From Centroberyx gerrardi (Eukaryota > Chordata > Actinopteri > Beryciformes > Berycidae), in contig NC_136000.1 in assembly GCF_048128805.1 (NCBI RefSeq), positions 23,577,446 through 23,641,445 of the forward strand: DNA of 64,000 nucleotides, written 5' to 3'. Position numbers and translations under genes: made by a program. Shown piece after piece: positions 55,739 through 64,000 of the stretch. Positions within the stretch are counted from its first letter, which is position 1, and every line of letters starts with the position of its first letter. Below the pieces are notes generated by a model that worked only from the letters and a program-made list of their open reading frames with translations, had not been told where the DNA came from and made no database searches.

Positions 55739-56815
55739 CTACTTCCTCCTGTAGGTCAGCGCACCGTATGCCACGACAGCAGCTAGGGCGGCCAGGGCAG
55801 CGCCTCCGTACAGCAGCACCGGGAGCTCCGACGCTGGGTCAGGCTCTGTCTGCACCGGGGGCTCATCAGCCAGGGCCTGTACAGGGGCCTCTACAGGGGC
55901 CTCTGGAGCCTCTGGGGCCGGGGGTGCAGCCAGCGGGGCCTCCGGCTCTGCCACAGTCTCTGCTTCAGGCTGGGGCTCCTCTGGCTGGGGAGGCACTGCG
56001 ACCGGCTCCAGCTCTTGTTCTGGTTCGGAAGCTGGTTCGGGCTCCGCTGGTGCTGTGGGAGTCGGGGTCAGGGCGTCCTTGGCTGGGGATGGGGGTGCCA
56101 CCTCGACAGGCGCCGGCTCTGGCTCAGGGTCTGGTTCTATTGCAGGAACAGGTAAAGGTGCTGCTGGTTCCGGCTCAGTAGGGGGAGCAGCAGCTTCCGG
56201 GACCGGAGGAGGCGGCGGCTCTGGTTCCGACGAGGTGAGGGACGGCTCTGCCGACAAGCTTACGGGCGTCTCTATTACCACTGCCTCCTCTAATGAAACC
56301 AGGGAGGCCGGGGCTGTAGAATCGGCCTCGGACGACGCTGGAAGAGGCGGAGTCTGGTCCCTACACGCCGCCCGGAGCTCGGCCAGCTCGCTCTCTGTGC
56401 CTAGAACGCTCATCATGCTTTCCTGAAGCTCCGGCTCCTCTATTGCTCCGACTTCGCCGCCCTCCTCAAGCAGCTCGGCCTCCTCGCGTTCCACGTGAAC
56501 GATGTCCGAGTTCGAGGAGTTATTTTCGCTGCGCTCCTCGGCCAGGGCCGCGCCCTCGTTGCTGTCCAGGCTCTTGACGTCTTCGGGGTCCATCATGCCG
56601 ACCTGCGCCCAAGACTCGTGGCCGGCCAGAGACACGGGTAAGCTTTCTGTCTGCCAGGAGCTCTGCCCGCTGCCGTTGTCTCCGGTGCAGAGCAGCGAGG
56701 AGGGGGGGCTGAGCTGGTCGGAGTGCTGCTCTCCTGACAGGATGTAGATATCGTTGCTGTCCTCAGCGATGATAACGCCTCGCTCCTCCTCTTCCTCAAG
56801 GTTAAATACTGCACC
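55739..56815 (-). CDS. bcl2l13: bcl2l13 (Bcl-rambo) last coding exon
   Basis: Partial gene: one exon of 358 codons plus TAG, entered in phase from an acceptor TCCCTCAG at 56816-56823. It begins GAVFNLEEEEERG and continues EDSNDIYIL, SLPVSLAGHESWAQV, DPEDVKSLDSNEG and SENNSSNSDIVHVE, all matching human BCL2L13. The C-terminus is a membrane anchor, LLYGGAALAALAAVVAYGAL followed by TYRRK, as expected for a mitochondrial outer-membrane tail anchor. WAQV aligns with the LC3-interacting motif WQQI of the human protein. The middle (about 180 residues) is an expanded, low-complexity region of Pro, Glu and Ala repeats that is poorly alignable. Family knowledge: BCL2L13 is a mitophagy receptor and mammalian counterpart of yeast Atg32. 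The BH-domain exons are not in the window. Confidence 0.93.
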   Translation of the reverse strand, partial: GAVFNLEEEEERGVIIAEDSNDIYILSGEQHSDQLSPPSSLLCTGDNGSGQSSWQTESLPVSLAGHESWAQVGMMDPEDVKSLDSNEGAALAEERSENNSSNSDIVHVEREEAELLEEGGEVGAIEEPELQESMMSVLGTESELAELRAACRDQTPPLPASSEADSTAPASLVSLEEAVVIETPVSLSAEPSLTSSEPEPPPPPVPEAAAPPTEPEPAAPLPVPAIEPDPEPEPAPVEVAPPSPAKDALTPTPTAPAEPEPASEPEQELEPVAVPPQPEEPQPEAETVAEPEAPLAAPPAPEAPEAPVEAPVQALADEPPVQTEPDPASELPVLLYGGAALAALAAVVAYGALTYRRK

Positions 56816-56823
56816 CTGAGGGA

Positions 56824-59800
56824 GACAGACAGGGACAGAGAACTCATTTACCTTATGTTGTTTTACACAGAATTGTTGTACTGGGAATGATTATGCAGTT
56901 TGAAGAGTAATGAAGACATTCAGCAGGGATTGCGTGTAGATGTACTGAAAAGTTATGAAAAAAGATAGAAAAGAATAGAAGATAAAATCAAATCGTGTTG
57001 GCTATGCATCGGCTTGGCATTGACAGACTCCGCCACTTGGGTTACATACAAAATAGGTTTAGGCTAGATGCATCAAACTGGTGTGTTTATTGGGCTTATT
57101 AGGTTTATTGTGTTTATAGGATTCCTCATGGTGATATTACACTGAAGTATATTAATATGTCAGGTTGTGGTGACCAACTGAAACAGACACTTCTCAAAGC
57201 TCACTAAGGAGTTACAGGTTACAACTTCTAGTTATTAAGACAAAATAGTAATGACATGCAATGTGTGATGACTTCAGCTTGGAAGCTACTATAGCAAAAC
57301 ACATGCAAAGCATAGAAATTGAAGCATAAAGCAAATTCAGTCATAGAGGCAATTTTTATTATGCAGGAGCATAAAATCCACTTATGCCATCTGAACTAGC
57401 TAAAATTAATACAATTTTTGGGTTTAGGTTATGGAAATGCTGCAAAACACTGAATAAAACGGTTTAAACTGAAAAAAAAGGTTCTTTTTTGGAGAAGTCT
57501 TACAATGGAACTTTGGATTACAGGAATCAAGCCACAGCACACAGTAAATTACTTTACACCTTTGGCTTGCCTTGCATGCCACCTAGTGGTATGCAACTAC
57601 CACCCGTAGCTGGCTGAGAGACAATCTGTATAAGGCTCTCCTATTATGCAACAGCCATATCTGATGATCATGTGGGTATATCGAGTGACACAGAGTTTAA
57701 CTTGTTGTAACGAAATACAGTTAAATCAATTCAATCAAATGGTACTGTTTGTGCCGTCCTGTATGAATATTTTGACCTCCATCTATTAAAAGCCAAACTA
57801 TCCCCTAAGCCAGTTTGCCATTCCGACATCTGATATAACCGCAAGGAATAAATGTTTGTGTAGATAGCGTTAACATCCCATTCTTAGTGTGAGTGAGTGA
57901 CCATTAGCGCTACCTTTTTCCTCCACTGAGGGTATAATGTGATGCAGTACTTGGACTCTAAGTGGATCAAAAATAGGCCAGTGAGTGAGTGTGCACAATA
58001 AGCACACAAGAATAAGAGTCAAGCTGACATGCTTACTGCCTCAGGGGCACACAGCTTCTGTTACATGCTTTCAAAACACTGGATAAACGGACAGGTTTGA
58101 GGATGAAGATGTTGTTGTGGATGGCTGTTTGCTACACTTGCTGGAATGTATCCCCCCCCCAGTGGTCAAGCAGTAAATTCTAACACCCTAACAGCCCCCT
58201 GCGTTCAGATTTAACCAGGCCTCAACTTTGGCCTTGTGCACATTCCCATCTCTCCTCATATATCACAAAAGGACGCTCCCCATCCCACACTGCTCCTGGT
58301 GGTCAGAGCACAGAGAAAGACCGATCTCTCCATTCTCTGACATGAGCGATGCTGCATCTTGAACAAGAAGCCTTGAACAAAACAGAAATTATCACTAAAC
58401 CTTTAACTAATGTGGCTATCCTAGTTTATGCTATTCTAAAAACAGTCACATCTGTTTGAGCAGAGACAGCTAGCAGGTGATCTGGACGCAAACGCAAAAA
58501 ATCGTGTCGTGACCAGGCTGGGTGAGCAAGATGAACGATTGTGTGGCCTTAACGCCGGTGTGCCAGATAATGAACTGAGCTTGGTTGGGTTGAAATAAAA
58601 TTTGAGTCCGTTATGGGCGGACTGCCCCCGTTGCACCATCGTGCGTGTCGCACAGTTTAATCATGTCCTGAACAGACCAGACTGAAACAGACAGGGGGCA
58701 GAGAGGTCTGTCTGAAACGCTGGGTGAAGAGGTGCATGTGTGGGTGTGTGGGTGGGGGTGGGGGCAGACAGACAGGATCTGACAGCAGAGAGCAGCTCCC
58801 AAGGCAACACTGTCTGACCCAGCCGCAACACAGTCAAGCCTCATTTTAACACATGACTATGCGTCACCGTGTTCCTCAGTGTGGCCCAATCTACCCCTAT
58901 ACTACACTTAATTTAGGCATATAGCTGACCATCCATTTGCATCTGATCCACAGACCATTTAACTACCATTGAGGCACATGTAAACTAGAATTAATCTATG
59001 TAAACTAGTATTTACTCAGTGCCGTGGTTATGCTCTGAAGGTTATTTTCCTTACAAGGACACTCTCTCAGTGTGGTGCATCCTGGGAGCCACGCGAAGGG
59101 ATTACATCTAACGGCATCCATCTCTACCCAGCATTCGCTTTCTCCATAAGCTGATTTGCATGTGGAAGAGCGAGAGTGTTTTACATCATATTTGTATTAA
59201 AAACCCTCACTCTCAGGATACCGCCTCCCCAGCGGTTGGACAGAACGGGACAGGTCTGCCATGTGGTGCAAAATCCAGAGGAATTGGTTTCTGATCCCGT
59301 TTGGAAACACCAAAAAGAATCCTAATCCTGCATTTATCCTTCCTTGTCTCTATTACCTTTAAGTCATTACTGATTTAAAAATAAAGAAAATACCCCCAAA
59401 ATGACACAAAACCTCAAGAAAGAAGCGGATTTAAGATGGGATTTTAATGAGATGAATGTAAAGGTTTGCTTTACCAAACAAATTATTTGGTGATGTCATT
59501 CAAGGAAGGCTGGTGAAGAGAGTCTGAGATATGAAAATGATGCCTGGCTATAGAGAAGACCAGCTGGGTGTCCTTAGCTTAGTCGCAGTGTAGTGTACAA
59601 GCTATGATCAACTATAGACCATTTCCCACCCAAAACACCTTAAAGTACCTGAACTGCACAGGAACACATACCGAATGTTTCTAAAATGATAAGACGAAGT
59701 GAAAGTGTAAGCAAAGTTATTTGAGCCCCTGCCTACTACTGATCTGTATCGCCATCTAACCAGGTACAGTACAACATCAATAACCGCAACAATAATTCCA

Positions 59801-62800
59801 CTTAAAGGAAATAATAATGAAAAGAGAACGCACCTGAGAAGACAATCCACCCTGAAGTTACAACTTTTGTTCACTCAATACTTTCCTTTCTTTAACTTTC
59901 CATGTCGTCCTCTAGCATGGTTAAAATTAGGAAACACACTTCGGGACTAGCATAGTTTTTAAAGGTGTTGTCTGTCGTCAGGCGTGTTCCACGATTCTCC
60001 ACCTTTGCCCCAAGACAAACACACACTGAGAACACAAGCACACATTCCTGTCATAGGGCCAAGGGTGTACAGTGCTGCACCCATCACTGCATTGCTTTTT
60101 CCCCTCACTGGGTAGCTGGTACTCTAACACAATATTAAGCTGCTCCGATAGACTAATACTGCACCCGAGAGCCACCACTGATGTTGGAGGACTGAGTAGA
60201 AACAGCAAATCTCTCTAAACAGAGGTTTTGGGAGAGGAGAAGAGCTGCCAAACCTGTGTGACTGTCACAAGTACTTGTTACTTTGGCACTATCCAAATAT
60301 GAATGCCACACATGGTCAACATGTCGCATCCCTTTGCAAATCGAAACATTAGATGTTGGATCTTAAAAACACACGCTTTGCATGTCAACAACATTTCAGC
60401 ATTAAAACTCACAAGTATCCAAAAACAGGATACAAAGTTTTGTGAACCAATGGCATACAGTATCTAGATCATTTCGGTCTATGTAATGTGAGATAAGCAC
60501 TCTTTACATTTATGAGGATTATGTCATCACTGTTCCCAGTTAACACTAGCATCAGGCTCAGTGAGGCCTAAGCAGCTGACTGAGTTGATTAAGCCCCAAT
60601 GATGAGAGAGAACTGCTAGACTGTTCATCAGCATCTCCATCTTCGTTGTGCATTATCAAATGAAAATGTCATTAGACAGCAGTGATTTACAGATAGCTAC
60701 TCCATTTGGCAGAGGGTGTGGGTGTTTAAGTGTGTGTGTGTGTGTGTGGACGAGAGGGGTTTAACTAGTATGCTTCTTGCTCTTGAGATTGCGAGAGGCT
60801 GACCTACAATGAATCGGTTTCACCTTCAGGGCCTCTTCCCCACAGTAATTCTCAATTAGCACAGAGCGAGGACGTAGGTGCCGACTAACAACAGTGTGCG
60901 TGATTACATCAACCTTGCCATTATTAGCAGACTTATTTAGAATATTTACTTGAGACTATTCCAATTTGTTCCCACAGAAAATGGAGCTAAGATCAATCCA
61001 ACAGAAATCAAACGGAGGTTGAATTAGTTGGATTAGGAACACAATTGGATTCAGGGTAAATCAAATGGATTAGGAATACAATTGGACCCAGGTCTGGTCA
61101 CTAAACTAACTAAAAATGTCTATGGAGGCTATGTTCGGTGCTCTTACACAGTCAGTAAGGTCCTGTCAAGAGAGAGAGACTTACATGATGAAATAAACTC
61201 ACAGGAGGAGGAGTGTCCATCACCACAACCACCATTCATTAGAAAGTCTGCACTCCCACTCGTCTGCACCAGTCCAGTACACAACAATGAAACCTTATTA
61301 TGGGAGAAGCCTTAATCTAAAACAATCTCACTGTTTAATCAACAAATAAAAGCTATAAATCACACTATCAAACTCTCTGCTTCCCACAGTCTCTCTGTGT
61401 TCATGATAGAAACGCAAATACATTGTTAGGATGCGAGACAAATGATTGTGACTGGGCGCTCTGTATCAACCTAAGTTTAGTACAGGATGGTTAATGTAAA
61501 GCTGGTGGCTAGGTGACAAGAAACATTTGGCTAGACAAACAAATTCAAAACTCAGTCCCTCCTCGTAATATACAGTAGACAACACCACAATTTGGAATTC
61601 ACGTCACAGATAATATTGCATACATTATGACACTGAACAGCACAAAATGTGGTGTTTTGACAACTAAGGACTGTTTACTAGCTAAACAGACAGACTTTAT
61701 GATCTGACAACTTTGGCAGGGCCTTGGGCCAGCTGCTTTAGACCTGAGGTAATGTGTGCGTGCTACACAATTTGCATCAGAAAATATTGATTTCTGGCCA
61801 GTCATCATTAATAGTGTTGTGGCAGCAGCCAGACTGATGGATAGAGAGGCTAGAGAGATGAAAGGATAGATAGATGGATGGGTGCCCTGTTTAACCTTGG
61901 CAGTGGGCCAATGTGTTTCTGCCGTGGCAAGTTTTTAGCAGGCTACAAGTGGGCCAGTCAAGCCCCTGGTGATGATGTTTTTAGAGGATTATGAGGTTTA
62001 TTTCTGGGCTTCTTCAGCCTGGACAAGCACTCTACTCTAGTCCAGTCTCTTGTCACTGCAGTGGCGCAGTGATGCACATATTTCACCCTGGTGCTGGCGA
62101 GATGGTGCTTACATAACATGGGGGAGCACTGTTTCTCTGTGCAGGGTGCAGTGTGACGTGTCCTGACATAGCCCAGGCTGGAAACCTTGCAGCACCTTGC
62201 CCCTAAAATGGCGACCGCCTCTTTGTTTCTAGGAAACAGAAGTTGCCAATATAAAAACTGTAGACCTTTATAGTTTAGTTCACAGCCTTCACGTCACATG
62301 ACATGCAGCTTTGACTGTCAATTTCCTATCAATACACCACAGTAAAAGGTATGCATGCCTATTCATTATCCCTATGGTATCTATTTGGTGACCTTTGCCA
62401 AGAGGTCAGGTGGCAGTTGCAATTGTTGGTGTGCCATTTCCTGGCCTCGGGAGTCGCGTTACATCACATACAACAAGGTCTGTAATACAAAATGGCTGAT
62501 GTGCCCGGTCGGTCCTCACGCAGCAGTTTTCACTGTCACACTTTGGAGGTCAGCCTTCTGGTCCCTCGAGAGGACGGGTCAGGAACAGCATACAGTCGCG
62601 CAGAGAGACAGGAGACGGGCCGGGGACAAAACAGAGGAGACAGCCGAGTGCCGGAGTTGGGTTGGTAGAGGCACGGAACTACAACTGTCCCTATTCAACA
62701 CAAATTTGATTCTGCTAAGTCCATTTTGTGTTTGTCGCACACCTCTGATATTTTAGAATATCTTCTCTGTGTACGCCATTTGCTTGCTCATCACCCTCTC

Positions 62801-64000
62801 CCCTCCCCCTCCATCATGGCCCCCCTCTCACCCCTCTTTCTCCCTCCTCCTCCTTCCCTCCCCTGGCTGTGCTCGGTTTATAAGCTGCGGGTTTTGTTGC
62901 TGCCAAATGAAGTGTACACCACATTAGGGTCATAATCCTTATTGTATTCCGATGTAACTAACAAAGGCATTATGAGAGCCACCCATCCCCAACACTTTGT
63001 GTGTGTGTGTGTGTGTGGTGCGTGTCAGTTGCACTACAGCCACAAGTATAGGAAGACAGGACACAATGTCCTAGGAGAGGACAGGACAGAATATCTGCAC
63101 TTTAACAGTCAATACTGAAAAATAACTGACTGATCGCTCTATAAACAATTGTTGAATAAAGAACTACTCTTTGTCCTCATTTCAACAAAGGTTTGTGATA
63201 AGGAATTAATCAATAAAAGAGATATACATATAAAAAAGAAAGATGTCTTGTTGTCCATTTTCTTTGTTGTCTGTATGGACGAGCTGCAGTTTCTTGCTCC
63301 ATATATATGCAGCGATAGGCTTTATATTGTCGGCTCTGTGCTCGATAAGTTCACACTTCTTGGGTTGAGGTCGCTGTGCTAAAAAAGTCAAGTCGTATAT
63401 ACACACGCTTCACTTAACAATGAAAGCAGCTGAAACCAGAACCAGAAAGGTGAACCCTTTCCTGCTGTCGAAAGTTCATCCTCTACTATCCCTCTGTCTC
63501 TCTTACAGTGTACACACACACACACAGATCGATGTTCTCACTCTGTCTCTGCTTTAACACTATAAAACCACAAGTTAAACATCCTACCTGAATGCAAAGT
63601 CTTGAACGCCCCGGGTCTACACTGGAGAAGACGGACAAAGCTCAAGAGAGTCCAAAAGACAGAGATAGGGGTAGAAACGGAGTAGAGGTAGCGAGCCAGC
63701 TGGAGAGAAGTGTGCATGCAGGCAGCTGTCAAACTAATGGAGATTTCACTTTGCTCTCACTGGCTCACCGTGCCCTCCCCTTTTCTCCCTCATCTCTCAC
63801 CCCTCCCTCATACTCCCTCCCTTCTTCTGTCCTTCCTATTCATGTGCTATCTCTCTCTCCTCCTCCTTTCTCTCCCATCCCTCCCATTGCCCATCCTGCC
63901 CCAGCCTCTCATCTGTTCATCCCCTGTGACATAATGCGGAGTAAGAATGTGGCCTTGTTCGGAGCCGGGGCACCGTGTTCACGTTATACGGCACGAAAGA
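56824..64000 (-). other. Probable large bcl2l13 intron
   Basis: About 7.2 kb upstream of the last bcl2l13 exon. I searched the minus strand for the preceding exon (expected to end near the human SAEYIIQQGGW) and for BH-domain exons and found none; nothing on the plus strand looks like a gene either. It contains GT tracts near 60729-60748 and 63000-63017 and polypyrimidine stretches near 62790-62880 and 63764-63930. The assignment as intron is by position. Confidence 0.5.
63764..63930 (+). repeat. Long C/T-rich polypyrimidine tract
   Basis: About 165 bp made almost wholly of C and T on the plus strand, with few purines, and not a simple tandem repeat. A shorter tract of the same kind lies at 62790-62880. 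On the bcl2l13 transcript these would be polypurine. Confidence 0.75.

Noticed and set aside
55768-56426. Plus-strand ORFs of 137 and 123 residues rich in Gly and Gln
   Set aside because: They are antisense shadows of the Pro/Glu-rich bcl2l13 exon, which is clearly the real gene.
59608-59874. Minus-strand ORF with hydrophobic stretch, considered as a bcl2l13 upstream exon
   Set aside because: It does not resemble any BCL2L13 BH-domain exon, and no matching splice sites frame it.
62355-62756. 133-residue plus-strand ORF
   Set aside because: No recognisable domain and no splice context. It lies in the probable bcl2l13 intron, and its composition looks random.

Overview
The window is vertebrate nuclear DNA, almost certainly from a ray-finned (teleost) fish. 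The genes are intron-rich with GT-AG junctions, introns are mostly short (100-900 bp), CA/GT microsatellites are abundant, and the dispersed repeats are typical of fish (Tc1-like and hAT-like non-autonomous DNA transposons). I reconstructed every gene by translating exons between splice sites and comparing them with vertebrate proteins from memory. No database was searched.

Layout: (1) 1-8.4 kb, plus strand: the 3' part of fgd4 (frabin; DH-PH-FYVE-PH) and its 3' UTR; the 5' exons lie left of the window. (2) 9.8-28.7 kb, minus strand: complete nup205 in about 42 exons (large scaffold nucleoporin). (3) 29.3-33.5 kb, plus strand: complete agk (mitochondrial acylglycerol kinase), head-to-head with nup205 with 610 bp between start codons. 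(4) 33.6-41.5 kb, minus strand: complete dennd11 (KIAA1147/LCHN), tail-to-tail with agk. (5) 42.1-47.9 kb, plus strand: complete wee2 kinase, head-to-head with dennd11. (6) 49.1-53.2 kb, plus strand: complete bid (BH3-only apoptosis gene). (7) 53.3-56.8 kb, minus strand: the last coding exon and 3' UTR of bcl2l13 (Bcl-rambo), tail-to-tail with bid; 56.8-64 kb looks like its intron.

The order agk(+)-dennd11(-)-wee2(+) and the convergent bid/bcl2l13 pair reproduce human 7q34 and 22q11 arrangements as I remember them. Here these two blocks and fgd4 (human 12p11) are contiguous. Three genes (agk, bid, bcl2l13) encode proteins that act at mitochondria, but nothing suggests an operon-like system.

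I found no unknown multi-gene system. The parts most worth a second look are: splice acceptors built on microsatellites (a (TG)15 tract directly before a wee2 kinase exon, and a (TTC)22 tract before a dennd11 exon); conserved functional motifs in bid (caspase site, BH3) and bcl2l13 (LIR); a NAGNAG acceptor in bid; and a set of well-bounded non-autonomous DNA transposons, some with intact target-site duplications.
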